From Terribacillus aidingensis (GTDB taxonomy: Bacteria; Bacillota; Bacilli; Bacillales; Amphibacillaceae), in the NCBI RefSeq assembly GCF_900215625.1, contig NZ_OBEK01000002.1, forward strand, positions 666,676-730,675: a stretch of DNA of 64,000 bases. The letters are read 5' to 3'. Position numbers and translations under genes: made by a program. The notes under the pieces were generated by a model, which saw nothing but the letters and a program-made list of their open reading frames with translations, was not told where the DNA came from and ran no database searches. Positions 55,019 through 64,000 of the stretch are shown here, one piece after another; positions within the stretch are counted from its first letter, which is position 1; every line of letters starts with the position of its first letter.

Positions 55019-56842
55019 TTAGCCGGAGGAAATAGGGTGATTCTTTTGATTCTGGAGAGCAGCGTAAAAACCTTTTTCCTTCAGCAGCTGCGCGTGATTT
55101 CCGCGTTCTTTAATCTTACCATCTTTGAGTACAAAAATTGTATCAGCCTGTTCAATTGTATTAAGACGATGGGCGACAACAATACTTGTCCGTCCCTTCA
55201 TCAAGGTCCTCATCGCTTGCTGAATTCGTAACTCGGTAATCGTATCAATACTGGATGTCGCTTCGTCCAGCAATAGTATATCCGGGTCTCTGAGCAGCGC
55301 TTTGGCAATGGAAAGCAGCTGACGCTGTCCTTGGCTGAGACCGCCGCCATCCTGCCCTATCAGTGTTTGATAACCATCCGGGAGCCGGGAGATAAATCGA
55401 TGGGCATTTGCCTGCTCAGCAGCCTGGATTACTTCTTCGTCTGTTGCTTCTAATTTGCCATAGCGGATATTTTCCATAATTGTTCCCTTAAACAAGAAAT
55501 CCTGCTGCAGCACCACGCCAATATGATGACGGTAGCTGTTTAAATCAATAGTCGATAACACTTTTCCATCGATTATTACTTGGCCGTTATCCGGCTGATA
55601 GAAACCTGCTATCAAATTCATAATTGTCGTTTTTCCGGAACCAGTGGGACCGACAAAAGCAGCCATTTCTCCTGGTCGAATAGTAAAACTGACATCTTCT
55701 AATGCCGGTTCGCCTTCATAGGCAAATGTAACATGATCAAAGCTGATATTTCCTCGCAGCTTGGTTATTGTTTGTTTCGACATGTCCTGATGTTCTTCCT
55801 GCTCATCCAAGATACCGAATACGCGCTCCGCACCAGCAAGTGCTGAAAACAGCGAATTGAATTGGTTAGCAAGCTCATTTAACGGACGAGTGAACTGTCT
55901 GGAATATTCCAGAAAAATGACTATCGTTCCAACTGTTATGCCCACTTGGCCGTATCCAACCAGAAGTGCACCAATACCGGCAATAACGGCAAAGCTGATG
56001 TTATTCAGCATGTTCATCCATTTTGGTATAAAGCCAGAAAATGTCTGCGCCCAAAAACCGGCCTGCTGGAGGTTTTCGGTTTTCTGCTTAAAACTGTCAA
56101 TCATCTGCCGTTCCTGTGCATATGCCTTTATAACTGCCTGTCCGGATAAGCTTTCTTCCGCAAATCCATTCACGCTGCTGACTGCCTGCTGCTGCGCGCG
56201 GAAAGCGTGCCGCGTTCTGTTTGTAATCCACCTGATTCCGACAAACATAATTGGCACTACTAATAATGTCACAATCGTTAAAATCGGGCTGAGAACGAGC
56301 ATAACGGATAGAATACCAACAAATGTAATCACACTGGACACAATCTGCACCATCGAGGTATTGAGTGTTGTGGATATATTATCAACATCATTGGTCATTC
56401 GACTCATTAATTCGCCATGCTGCCTTTTATCAAAGAAAGCCAGTTTCAGCTTCTGCAAATGTATGAATAAATCTTTTCGGATTGAGAAAACGGCTGTCTG
56501 GGATATGGTAATCATCCAATAACCTTGCAGGAAAGTCATCACTGCCACTGCTGTGTAAATGACAAGCAGCCACCCTAATTGCTGCAAAAGATAACGAATC
56601 GTATAATCTCCGCTGACAAACTGATCGATAATATGGCCAAGAATAACCGGGCCAACTAATGTCAGCACAGAGGTCAAAAGAATCATACAAAGTGTAGCAA
56701 TAAGCAGCTTTTTTTCTATCAGCATATAACGCCATATTCGAAACAGCGTTTCTTTTGGATTCTCTACCTTCGCTCTTTGTTTTTGTTTACTTTCGGTATA
56801 AGTTGGTCGTTTATACCGAAACGCAGCTAAAATATTTTTCAC
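55019..56842 (-). CDS. ABC exporter subunit, canonical half of a heterodimer
   Basis: 607-aa half-exporter with six membrane helices (about 40-340) and an ABC domain with Walker A GPTGSGKTT, signature LSQGQRQL and Walker B ILLLDEATSSID with catalytic Glu. It overlaps the partner gene by 4 nt. The pair resembles BmrCD/LmrCD multidrug exporters; substrate unknown. The pair sits between accB and spoIIIAH, which are neighbours in B. subtilis. Confidence 0.88.
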   Translation of the reverse strand: MKNILAAFRYKRPTYTESKQKQRAKVENPKETLFRIWRYMLIEKKLLIATLCMILLTSVLTLVGPVILGHIIDQFVSGDYTIRYLLQQLGWLLVIYTAVAVMTFLQGYWMITISQTAVFSIRKDLFIHLQKLKLAFFDKRQHGELMSRMTNDVDNISTTLNTSMVQIVSSVITFVGILSVMLVLSPILTIVTLLVVPIMFVGIRWITNRTRHAFRAQQQAVSSVNGFAEESLSGQAVIKAYAQERQMIDSFKQKTENLQQAGFWAQTFSGFIPKWMNMLNNISFAVIAGIGALLVGYGQVGITVGTIVIFLEYSRQFTRPLNELANQFNSLFSALAGAERVFGILDEQEEHQDMSKQTITKLRGNISFDHVTFAYEGEPALEDVSFTIRPGEMAAFVGPTGSGKTTIMNLIAGFYQPDNGQVIIDGKVLSTIDLNSYRHHIGVVLQQDFLFKGTIMENIRYGKLEATDEEVIQAAEQANAHRFISRLPDGYQTLIGQDGGGLSQGQRQLLSIAKALLRDPDILLLDEATSSIDTITELRIQQAMRTLMKGRTSIVVAHRLNTIEQADTIFVLKDGKIKERGNHAQLLKEKGFYAALQNQKNHPISSG

Positions 56843-58542
56843 GATTTCGCCTCCCTTTGCTGCTGAGAAGCATGAATTGCACGAAACAGCGCAGATTGTT
56901 CCATCAATTCATCTGCTGTTCCGAATGCGGTCTTTTTGCCATCCTCCACGAGCAAAATACGGTCACACTGCATCGCTGTGCTTAGTTTTTGCGTGACAAG
57001 CACTGTTGTACAATTATACTGCTTTAGTGACTGGAGTAATTTGCGCTCCGTTTCCAGATCAAGTGCACTTGTGCTGTCATCCAGCAGCAACAGCGACGGC
57101 TGCAAGACAAGTGCTCTGGCAATTGTCAATCGCTGTTTCTGCCCGCCAGATAGATTGATGCCATTCTGACCCAGCCTCGTATCCAGCTTGTCTGGCAGTT
57201 TTTCAATCGTTTCATAAAGCTGCGCATTTTTGGCAGCAGAAATAATTGCTTCATCGCTGGCAGTTTCAATACCCCACGTAATATTCTCCCGGATAGTCCC
57301 GGAAAAGAGCTGTACATCCTGTGATACAAAGCCGATTTGCTGGCGCAGACTTCTCATATCCTCACTTCGTACCGGCTTTCCATCTGCCAGTACCTGACCT
57401 TGATCTGGTTCATACAACCCAATGAGCAAATGCAAAAGTGTCGACTTTCCAGAGCCGGTTTCTCCGAGTATGGCAATACGCTCACCCGCACAGATATGGA
57501 GTGTAAAATCATCGATAATCGGCTGTTTCCCATTCGGGTACGTGTATGTTACTTGATCAAGTGCTATTTCGCCGCGGAAAGGCGGCTTTTCAGTAATGTT
57601 TTCTTCTTGCGACTGCAGTGTCAGAACTTCACTAATACGGGAAGTCGATGCCTTTGCTCTCGCATAAAACGTAATCAGCATCCCGACGACACTTAGAGCA
57701 CCAGTAATTCGTGTTGCATAGTTCACAACAGCGACAATATCCCCAACATCTGTCTGCTGGCGAATACCGCCAATATATAAAATAGCAAGAATGGCTATAT
57801 TCATGACCAATGTCAGCAGCGGTACGGACAACTGCGTATAACGAAAAGCCCGAAGCATGTTCTGCCGCAGCTGATTACTGGCAGCTTCAAAACGTTTTTG
57901 CTCATGCTCTTCCCGTACAAAAATCCGAATAAGCCGCAGCCCTGCTAAGTTTTCACGCATCACGTGATTGACCTGGTCTACGCCTCGCTGGACAATACCA
58001 AAATAGCGAATACTTTTTTTCATAATAAAGCGGAGAAAAACGAGCAGAGTTGGAATCGCAATCAGTAAAATGAGCGCAATGCGAGCATTCACAACCAAAG
58101 CCATAATGGTTCCGCCAACAATCAGAAATGGAGCTCTGATCATAAATCGGAAGAACATGACCAGTGTCAGCTGTATTTGATTAACATCATTCGTCAGTCT
58201 CGTCAAAAGTGTACTTGTACCAAAGCGCTGTGTTTCCTGCAGCTCCGCTTGCTGCACTTTTTTATACATCTCATCGCGCAAGTTTTTGCCAAAGCTTTGA
58301 CCCAGGTGATCGGCCAGAAATATATTTACAATGCCTGCTCCAAAGCCGATTATAGCTATTGCTACCATCCCCAAACCAAGCTCGATGACAAGCTGATTAT
58401 CTCCAGCAGTAATCCCGTCATCAATAAGCAATTGCAGTAAAAACGGCTGCAAGAGCTCAACAGACAGCTCGATGAGAATAAAGAACAACGATATACTAAT
58501 AAGAAGCCAATAAGGTCTAAGATAACTAAAAACTGTCTTCAC
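56839..58542 (-). CDS. ABC exporter subunit with degenerate nucleotide site
   Basis: 567-aa half-exporter with six membrane helices (about 12-310), Walker A GETGSGKST, signature LSGGQKQR and Walker B LLLLDDSTSALD. The catalytic Glu after Walker B is Asp, a mark of the non-hydrolysing site in heterodimeric exporters such as BmrC. It is the first gene of the pair. I found no leader peptide or attenuator of the bmrB type upstream. Confidence 0.88.
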   Translation of the reverse strand: MKTVFSYLRPYWLLISISLFFILIELSVELLQPFLLQLLIDDGITAGDNQLVIELGLGMVAIAIIGFGAGIVNIFLADHLGQSFGKNLRDEMYKKVQQAELQETQRFGTSTLLTRLTNDVNQIQLTLVMFFRFMIRAPFLIVGGTIMALVVNARIALILLIAIPTLLVFLRFIMKKSIRYFGIVQRGVDQVNHVMRENLAGLRLIRIFVREEHEQKRFEAASNQLRQNMLRAFRYTQLSVPLLTLVMNIAILAILYIGGIRQQTDVGDIVAVVNYATRITGALSVVGMLITFYARAKASTSRISEVLTLQSQEENITEKPPFRGEIALDQVTYTYPNGKQPIIDDFTLHICAGERIAILGETGSGKSTLLHLLIGLYEPDQGQVLADGKPVRSEDMRSLRQQIGFVSQDVQLFSGTIRENITWGIETASDEAIISAAKNAQLYETIEKLPDKLDTRLGQNGINLSGGQKQRLTIARALVLQPSLLLLDDSTSALDLETERKLLQSLKQYNCTTVLVTQKLSTAMQCDRILLVEDGKKTAFGTADELMEQSALFRAIHASQQQREAKS

Positions 58543-58667
58543 TGCTTTCCTTCTCCCTGCTTATGTATAACCTGCTGCTATTCATAGCCTAGCATACCAC
58601 CACTTTAAACAAAATCGTACTAAACAGACTCTTGAGTGAGATATGCTCCTAAGGCGGAAATACAACC

Positions 58668-58722
58668 AAAAAACCCGAACTTATGCAGATTCTAGTAAAG
58701 AATCACATAGCGTTCGGGTCTT
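58668..58722 (-). terminator. Hairpin with terminator features upstream of spoIIIAH's stop-side region
   Basis: ACCCGAAC (58673-58680) and GTTCGGGT (58712-58719) with inner ATTCT and AGAAT arms, then TTTTTTGG on the minus strand. It ends the spoIIIA operon. Confidence 0.88.
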
Positions 58723-58759
58723 CTGCAGCTGAAACTAATTCAGCCCAGCCTTTTCCTGC

Positions 58760-59326
58760 TTACTTTTGCGGGATATACTTTACGTCCACTTGCGCGCCGT
58801 TAAATTCATCTGCAGCCATTTGCATGATGCTGTTAGCTTCCTGTGCGGAAAGTTTGTCAGCCTTTACTGTGATTTGCACGTGATCTTCTTGTGCACGAAC
58901 TAAAACTTCCTCAAATCCTTTTTCAGCTATGATTGACTCTTCCAAAATCGATTCTTTTGATGCGAATTGTTCCATCAGCTCAATCTGGCTGACTGCTTCA
59001 TTCTTTTCTTCTGTACTAGTAGAGGAGCTGGCTACGATTTCTTCGAGTCTGGTTTTCGCTTCACTTCGCTGATCCATTGTTTCCATTCGGATGCTGGCAA
59101 ATAGTTCATCCACATTGGCAGGCTCTGTTGTTACATCTGCTTCGCTCTTTTCACCTGTATCAGGTTTTTCCTCTGAATCACCTGAAGTGGTGCTTGTCCC
59201 ATTTTCTTCTGTACTGTCATTGATAAAAGCAAGCTCATCCCCGTTTGGTGAAGTCATGTAATAAACACTCAATACGATTAGCAAACTCAGCATTGTCAAT
59301 AGCCACACTGTTTGTTTTTTCAACAT
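58760..59326 (-). CDS. spoIIIAH: Stage III sporulation protein AH
   Basis: 188-aa mother-cell membrane protein. One N-terminal helix (TVWLLTMLSLLIVLSVYYM) is followed by a Ser/Glu/Thr-rich linker and a C-terminal ring-building EscJ-like domain. In the family it contacts forespore SpoIIQ to form the feeding-tube channel. It is shorter than the B. subtilis protein (218 aa), mainly in the linker. Last gene of the spoIIIA operon. Confidence 0.94.
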   Translation of the reverse strand: MLKKQTVWLLTMLSLLIVLSVYYMTSPNGDELAFINDSTEENGTSTTSGDSEEKPDTGEKSEADVTTEPANVDELFASIRMETMDQRSEAKTRLEEIVASSSTSTEEKNEAVSQIELMEQFASKESILEESIIAEKGFEEVLVRAQEDHVQITVKADKLSAQEANSIMQMAADEFNGAQVDVKYIPQK

Positions 59327-59338
59327 CCCAATTCCCCC

Positions 59339-59980
59339 TTAATTTTTCGGCATTACCGAAATTCGATGTGTTGGTACATCCAGCACGCGCGATACTGCCT
59401 CGATTACCCATTCTTGTACAGTCGATTGCTCAGCGCCTTTCGCGACAACAAGCACACCTCTTACTTCAGGTTTTCTTGTTTCTACGAGCAGCGGCACCTC
59501 TTGGTCTCCTTGTCTGACGAGGACAACTTGCTGCTCTTCATTTTCATCCTCAACTACACGCTCTCCGCCATTCTGATCGGTTTCTTCAGAAGTCTGCTGA
59601 CCAATAATTAAATTCTTTTCGTACACTTTCTTATGGGTGCTGTTCAAGTTCACCATCACTTCCACTTCGGAAACCCCTTTTATTTTTTCCAGTAAACCGA
59701 CTAAATCTTGCTCGTAAGCAGCCTCCAAGTCAGATGCGGAACCAGAAGATTTTTTTTCTTTCTTGGCAAACGTTTCTTCTGACTCAGCTGGTGCTGCTGG
59801 TGTTTGCTGCTGGGCTGCTGGTCCAGTCTGGCTCTTCTGTTCGGTGAATAATCCGCTAACTAACAGAAGCAATGCACCAAGAAGTGCAACAATTACGAGA
59901 TAGCCAAGTTTGGTCGGTTTCTTATTCTGGGAATCCTTCAGTTTCCATTGATCAGATAGCTTGTCTAGTAGTTTTTTCAT
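59339..59980 (-). CDS. spoIIIAG: Stage III sporulation protein AG
   Basis: 213-aa single-pass membrane protein (LGYLVIVALLGALLLLVSGLF) with a ring-building domain interrupted by an acidic/Gln-rich insertion (about 125-150, EETDQNGGERVVEDENEEQQ). It forms a ring of the mother-cell to forespore channel. Its ATG overlaps the end of spoIIIAF. Confidence 0.94.
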   Translation of the reverse strand: MKKLLDKLSDQWKLKDSQNKKPTKLGYLVIVALLGALLLLVSGLFTEQKSQTGPAAQQQTPAAPAESEETFAKKEKKSSGSASDLEAAYEQDLVGLLEKIKGVSEVEVMVNLNSTHKKVYEKNLIIGQQTSEETDQNGGERVVEDENEEQQVVLVRQGDQEVPLLVETRKPEVRGVLVVAKGAEQSTVQEWVIEAVSRVLDVPTHRISVMPKN

Positions 59981-60597
59981 CCTGTCCCCCCTTTTTGGGT
60001 GACCTCAAGCGGCAGATTCTCAAGCTCCCAGAGTTCAGATAAATAAGATTTCAGTCTTTCCATATCCTCTGTTTGTTTGTCATCCTCAATCGGGCTGGAA
60101 CTGTCGATGACGACGTCACGAATGTCCCCCTCTGGCATCTCCTGACCGGAATCCTGCACCGTTACTGTGATAGATTCAATTGCTTCAGCCGTTTCTTCAT
60201 TCTCCCCCTCCTTAAAGGCAACTGCGATGTCTGTAATTTGCATTTGGAATTTTTCTTGCAGTGTTTGATTTGCTTGGTCCTTTAATTGGACAGCCATCTG
60301 TTCTTCAATATATGCACGCTGTGCAGAATCTATTTCACTTTTCTTTTCTTCAATCGAATTTTCTAAGGAAGGCGCCTCTGTTAATGCAGCAAACCCAGAC
60401 ATCGCCTCTTGCACAGCCTTCGTAGAATCCACCTGGAAGATAGCGAAAACAGGCTTCATGAAGATTAGGAGCAAAATAAGCCCCATTACTAGCTTTGTGT
60501 ACTTTCGTATATCGGTATCTGGCATAATCATGTCCAGCACAATTGCAAGGAGGATGAACAGGATGATCTGCATCACCCAGGATTGTAAAGCTTCCAA
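59977..60597 (-). CDS. spoIIIAF: Stage III sporulation protein AF
   Basis: 206 aa with two N-terminal membrane helices (MQIILFILLAIVLDMIM, YTKLVMGLILLLIFMKPVF) and a soluble ring-building domain. The frame extends to 60693, but a TTG at 60597, eight bases after GGAG, gives EALQSWVMQI as the start and the B. subtilis length. Confidence 0.93.
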   Translation of the reverse strand: MEALQSWVMQIILFILLAIVLDMIMPDTDIRKYTKLVMGLILLLIFMKPVFAIFQVDSTKAVQEAMSGFAALTEAPSLENSIEEKKSEIDSAQRAYIEEQMAVQLKDQANQTLQEKFQMQITDIAVAFKEGENEETAEAIESITVTVQDSGQEMPEGDIRDVVIDSSSPIEDDKQTEDMERLKSYLSELWELENLPLEVTQKGGTG

Positions 60598-60608
60598 GTG
60601 ACCAGCTC

Positions 60609-61784
60609 CTATCTCAGCATTAATGTGACATTGCTTGAAGCAACGATGATGACAATCGCGATGAAAAACATAAAAGCAACGACGAGCAGGCAAGCGAAAA
60701 TGTAAAGAATAAATTTACTCATCACCTGCATTGATTTGATAATTGGCCCGTCACCGAGCGGCTGCAGCAAAGCGGCCGCAATCTTATAAATCAATGCAAT
60801 GGCGAGTATTTTAATAGCCGGAAATAATGCGATAGCCAAGACTATCAACACACCAACGATGCCAATCGCATTCTTTAAAAGCAGCGACGCACTAAGTACC
60901 GTATCTGTTGCGTCTGTGAACATCCGGCCAATGACAGGAATAAAATTCCCTGTCACAAATTTAGCAGTCTTCATGGCAACGCCGTCCTGAACAGCTGTTA
61001 CCGCTCCTTGCACGGAGATGACGCCAAGAAAGACGGAGAAAAAGATGCCCAGCAGCCAAAGCGCAATGTTCTTCAGTAAATCAGCCAGCTGGGTAACTGG
61101 GTATTCTTTGTTAATGGTACTCACTAGATGTAAGAGTGCGCTCATGAGGAACAGCGGAATGACGACTTTGGCAATCAACAGACCGCTTGCGTGGATGAGA
61201 AAAACAATGATGGGATGAAAAAAGGCCACAGCTGTTAAGCTGCCAAAGGATGCCATTAATCCGAGCAGCAATGGGATAAGCGCAAGCATAAAGTCGCTCA
61301 TTCCATTGATTGCTTCCATGGCGTAATTTACCGATAAACGGAAGCTATTCAGTAAAAGCGTCAGCAAGACCATGCTCACAATCAGATACGCGACCTTACT
61401 GATAGATCCTTTATTAAAAGCTGTTTGTATGGTTTGCAGGATACTGCTGAACAAAGAAAGCAGAATTAAAGTGCCTAACAGTTTACCATTGAGCAGTAAT
61501 TCATATAAAAGGTATTCGAAAAGCCCTTTCAGCCAAGATTCAATGGACAAGTCTCCCTGGTTCCGGATGAATTCGAGCAATGACCCTTTTTCCAATTCCG
61601 GAATATAATCGCCATACTTATCTGACAGCATCTCCCAGTAACCAGTCAGCTCCTCTGTTGGAAGGTTTTCAAATGCGGTAATGGCAGCCTGTTCCTCTTC
61701 CGGCTGATTCGTTTGGGCAACAACGGAAGCCGGAAAAAAAAATAAGGTCAGCATAACGAAAAAGACTACCAAGCAGCGTTTCAA
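60609..61784 (-). CDS. spoIIIAE: Stage III sporulation protein AE
   Basis: 391-aa polytopic membrane protein with an N-terminal signal sequence (LVVFFVMLTLFFFPASVVA), an extracytoplasmic part (about 25-100) and some eight helices. Proposed export-apparatus-like core of the channel. The frame extends to 61832; the TTG at 61784, nine bases after GGAG, puts the signal peptide at the N-terminus and is preferred. Confidence 0.93.
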   Translation of the reverse strand: MKRCLVVFFVMLTLFFFPASVVAQTNQPEEEQAAITAFENLPTEELTGYWEMLSDKYGDYIPELEKGSLLEFIRNQGDLSIESWLKGLFEYLLYELLLNGKLLGTLILLSLFSSILQTIQTAFNKGSISKVAYLIVSMVLLTLLLNSFRLSVNYAMEAINGMSDFMLALIPLLLGLMASFGSLTAVAFFHPIIVFLIHASGLLIAKVVIPLFLMSALLHLVSTINKEYPVTQLADLLKNIALWLLGIFFSVFLGVISVQGAVTAVQDGVAMKTAKFVTGNFIPVIGRMFTDATDTVLSASLLLKNAIGIVGVLIVLAIALFPAIKILAIALIYKIAAALLQPLGDGPIIKSMQVMSKFILYIFACLLVVAFMFFIAIVIIVASSNVTLMLR

Positions 61785-61797
61785 CGTATCCAGCTCC

Positions 61798-62190
61798 TTA
61801 TCCGCCCGGCATAAAATGCAGGATCGTCTCAATGACTGCTGTCAGAATCGGTATGGCCACCGTAATAATAATAATTTTTCCGGCAAGCTCTATTTTGGCA
61901 GCAATCGCCGACAATCCGGCATCTCGTATTAAATGTGCTCCGAATTCCGTGATGTAGGCAATGCCGATTATTTTTAATATTGTTTTGATATAAAGACCTT
62001 CCACATTTGCCCGTTCGCCCAGCTGTTCAATTAACAGCAGAATGCCGGTAATCTTTTGCAGGACGAACAAGAAAATAATGATTCCCGTAACTACGACGAC
62101 AAAGAAAGCAATTGATGAATTTTGTTCTTTGACAATAAGCGCAAGCAAGCTTGCGACAATGCCGATGGATACGACTATAATAATATCCAT
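61798..62190 (-). CDS. spoIIIAD: Stage III sporulation protein AD
   Basis: 130-aa membrane protein with four helices (IIIVVSIGIVASLLALIV, IAFFVVVVTGIIIFLFVL, IGIAYITEFGAHLIRDAG, IIIITVAIPILTAVIETIL). Partner of SpoIIIAC. Confidence 0.95.
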   Translation of the reverse strand: MDIIIVVSIGIVASLLALIVKEQNSSIAFFVVVVTGIIIFLFVLQKITGILLLIEQLGERANVEGLYIKTILKIIGIAYITEFGAHLIRDAGLSAIAAKIELAGKIIIITVAIPILTAVIETILHFMPGG

Positions 62191-62200
62191 TCCGATCGCC

Positions 62201-62407
62201 TCATCCCTGGAATAAGAACACCGACTTGATTTGCTGGAATAGTTCTGATAATTTACCTAATACGATGAGCAGAACCAGGATAAATCCCATCAGAGTCGTG
62301 AATTGCGCAATTTCTTCCTTCCCCATTTGCTTTAGCACCGTATGGATGATGGCAACGATCATACCAATACCGGCTATTTGAAATAAAATCATTGCTTCTC
62401 CGAGCAT
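62201..62407 (-). CDS. spoIIIAC: Stage III sporulation protein AC
   Basis: 68-aa membrane protein with two helices, ending IKSVFLFQG as in B. subtilis. The frame is open to 62449, but ATG 62407 gives exactly the family length; AGGAGG lies 11 nt upstream. Confidence 0.94.
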   Translation of the reverse strand: MLGEAMILFQIAGIGMIVAIIHTVLKQMGKEEIAQFTTLMGFILVLLIVLGKLSELFQQIKSVFLFQG

Positions 62408-62429
62408 AACGGCCATATCCTCCTCTTGT

Positions 62430-62942
62430 TCAGATAAGCAGCAGCACAATCAGCAGTCCTGTCAGGAAGCCAAGATTTCGCACCATCTTTCCATAACGCT
62501 GGTTCACTTCCTCTGATTCAAGCAGCTCCCGTTCCAAATGTGTTTTTGCCAGCTGGATATGTTTTTGCTGCTGCTCAAAATCATGCTGCCCTAATGTCTG
62601 TCCGAATTGCAGCCAGATGTCTTTTTCAGCAGGTTTCAATGCCGTGTTATTGATCCAGCTTTCTGTTGTCTCTTCCCAGCAGTCATAGAGCCTGGCGGGA
62701 TGCAGCTGCAAATTGTCAGCAAGCAGCCGAAAAAAAGTTCCTATAGGGTTCGGAAGCTGACCGGACAATTTATCGCTTGCTTCAATGATACTCGTCTGGC
62801 TATAAAGTATTTCTGCTTCAAGTACTTGCAAACTGCTAACCAGCTGACGTATTTGTTTTGGCCGCTGCTGCAGCTTCCTGGATAATTCAAAACCAGTCCA
62901 CGTGGCAGCAACTAATATTAATAGCGCACCGATTACTTTCAT
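62430..62942 (-). CDS. spoIIIAB: Stage III sporulation protein AB
   Basis: 170 aa with an N-terminal helix (GALLILVAATWTGFEL) and a C-terminal helix (LGFLTGLLIVLLLI), and between them a helical, type-II-secretion-F-like domain. It overlaps spoIIIAA by 4 nt. Confidence 0.95.
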   Translation of the reverse strand: MKVIGALLILVAATWTGFELSRKLQQRPKQIRQLVSSLQVLEAEILYSQTSIIEASDKLSGQLPNPIGTFFRLLADNLQLHPARLYDCWEETTESWINNTALKPAEKDIWLQFGQTLGQHDFEQQQKHIQLAKTHLERELLESEEVNQRYGKMVRNLGFLTGLLIVLLLI

Positions 62943-63853
62943 CTGCCTGCACCTTCCAATTCTGCTGTGCGTAAAATTGCTTGTACGACACCAGGAGTCC
63001 GATCTTTTTTTAAAATAACGATTCTTTCGAAAACTCCTTGCTCAAATAATGGCCGCAGCGAAGGCCGGCTTCGAATTGCTTCCAAGCTATCACCATGTAC
63101 ACTGCAGACGATTTTCACACCAGCATTCAGCGCCTCCAGTAAAGCTTGTACATCTCGTTCACTGCCAATTTCGTCTGCTATAATAACATCCGGTGACATG
63201 GAGCGAATAAGCATCATCAACCCTACTGCTTTCGGACAAGCATCCATAATGTCCGTTCTTTTGCCTAAATCATGCTGCGGGACGCCATTGATACTGCCTC
63301 CTATTTCGGAGCGCTCATCTACGACAGCTGTCTTCAAAGCAGGGTAATGCTGCCAGCCGGTGGATAATGAACGCACGATATCCCGAAGAATTGTCGTTTT
63401 ACCGGATTTCGGCGGTCCGATGAGAAGGGTATGACGGCAATTGCCTGCTGTATCGTAAAGCGCTGGCATGATTGTTCTGGCCGCCCCTGGTTTCGCTTTG
63501 GCGATTCGAATATTAAAAGAAGAGATATGCTTTAAAGCCTTTACCGTACCTCTTTCGGTATTCACTTGCCCGCTCAGTCCAATTCGGTGACCGCCTGCAA
63601 TGGTGATGTACCCTTCTCGCAGTTCATTTTCTAATGCATATAAAGAAAAGTCGCTCAATTGGTTCAGCAAATATCGTGCATCTGCCGCATCCATAATCGG
63701 CGCTTCTACCCACTCGGTCTTATCGTCGAAGCATAACTCAAGCTGCTGACCAGTTCGGCATCGTATCTCTTGCAGCGTTTCCCAGCGACTCCCAATTCTT
63801 TCCGACAGCACGGATTGAATAGGCGGCCGAAACAGTTTCTGGATTTCTTTCAT
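62939..63853 (-). CDS. spoIIIAA: Stage III sporulation protein AA, ATPase
   Basis: 304-aa secretion-type ATPase with Walker A LIGPPKSGKTTILRD and Walker B region VIIADEIGSERD. It probably powers the channel. First gene of the operon. GAGGTGAG precedes the ATG. Confidence 0.96.
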   Translation of the reverse strand: MKEIQKLFRPPIQSVLSERIGSRWETLQEIRCRTGQQLELCFDDKTEWVEAPIMDAADARYLLNQLSDFSLYALENELREGYITIAGGHRIGLSGQVNTERGTVKALKHISSFNIRIAKAKPGAARTIMPALYDTAGNCRHTLLIGPPKSGKTTILRDIVRSLSTGWQHYPALKTAVVDERSEIGGSINGVPQHDLGKRTDIMDACPKAVGLMMLIRSMSPDVIIADEIGSERDVQALLEALNAGVKIVCSVHGDSLEAIRSRPSLRPLFEQGVFERIVILKKDRTPGVVQAILRTAELEGAGR

Positions 63854-63896
63854 TGCTGCTCACCTCAGCTTTGATTGGACAAGTTGCCCATACTGT

Positions 63897-63924
63897 AATG
63901 TATGTGCTGCATAGCTGTTTATGC
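63897..63924 (-). promoter_or_regulatory. Predicted sigma-E promoter of the spoIIIA operon
   Basis: GCATAAA (63918-63924), 13 nt, CATACATT (63897-63904); the -10 is a perfect match to the sigma-E pattern CATACANT. It lies about 45 nt upstream of spoIIIAA, fitting the mother-cell expression known in B. subtilis. Confidence 0.8.
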
Positions 63925-63926
63925 AC

Positions 63927-63960
63927 AAAAAAAGCCTCTTCCTTTGGGTGGGAAGAGGCT
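63927..63960 (-). terminator. Terminator of efp
   Basis: GCCTCTTCC and GGAAGAGGC arms, then TTTTTTTG on the minus strand, just after the efp stop. Confidence 0.93.
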
Positions 63961-63969
63961 TGCTCGCTA

Positions 63970-64000
63970 TTATCCGCGAGATACATATTTACCGTCAGAT
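63970..64000 (-). CDS. efp: Elongation factor P, last codons (partial)
   Basis: The minus strand reads SDGKYVSRG and a stop, like the C-terminal end of EF-P, and efp is the gene upstream of spoIIIAA in B. subtilis. Only ten codons are inside the window, so the call rests largely on gene order. Confidence 0.7.
   Translation of the reverse strand, partial: SDGKYVSRG

Noticed and set aside
1-64000. CRISPR arrays, tRNA or rRNA genes and insertion sequences
   Set aside because: No regularly spaced repeats, tRNA-like folds, rRNA segments or transposase genes were seen. The only recombinase genes are the integrase at 40-41 kb and its remnant.

Overview
The window comes from the chromosome of a low-to-medium GC, endospore-forming member of the Bacillaceae. 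It carries spo0A, spoIVB and the whole spoIIIA operon. The order recN-ahrC-yqxC-dxs-ispA-xseBA-folD-nusB-yqhY-accCB-spoIIIA-efp and the bkd cluster match the arrangement known from Bacillus subtilis. I cannot fix the genus; a halotolerant relative such as Terribacillus is a guess. Almost all genes lie on the minus strand, so the core region reads from right to left.

Layout. 1-9.3 kb: branched-chain keto-acid degradation (ptb-bcd-buk-lpdV-bkdAA-bkdAB-bkdB, the last cut by the window edge), headed by an unusual bkdR. 9.4-12.0 kb, plus strand: a cNMP/CBS/DUF294 nucleotidyltransferase gene overlapping a DnaQ-type exonuclease gene. 12.1-15.2 kb: an aspartate kinase, and an NhaC-family transporter behind a clear SAM-I riboswitch, so the latter is probably a methionine transporter (MetT type). 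15.4-32 kb: a large L-rhamnose region with an ABC importer (rhaT-P-Q-S), a three-component sensor (binding protein, YesM-type kinase, YesN-type regulator), a DeoR repressor, all catabolic enzymes (rhaA, rhaM, rhaB, rhaEW) and an MFS permease. CcpA (cre) sites lie at the main promoters. 32-36 kb: unrelated single genes (DMT transporter, MDR oxidoreductase, DUF1349 protein, small membrane-anchored protein).

36.6-41.2 kb is the most interesting part. A 4.5-kb integrative element sits in the 3' end of spo0A. It is flanked by 90-bp direct repeats with two mismatches, each encoding the Spo0A C-terminus and its own stop codon. It carries a complete tyrosine recombinase directly behind spo0A and AT-rich cargo: a secreted protein with a hydrophobic C-terminal segment, a small membrane protein, an unrecognised Asn-linker protein, a broken peptidoglycan-binding protein and a 92-aa protein. 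Just outside the far repeat lie a second spo0A-type terminator and a decayed fragment of a related integrase. This suggests repeated integration at the same site.

41.1-64 kb: the core sporulation and housekeeping block, in B. subtilis order except for a heterodimeric ABC exporter pair inserted between accB and spoIIIAH. The spo0A promoter shows two 0A boxes and a sigma-H-like promoter, and spoIIIAA is preceded by a sigma-E-like promoter. The window ends in the last codons of efp.
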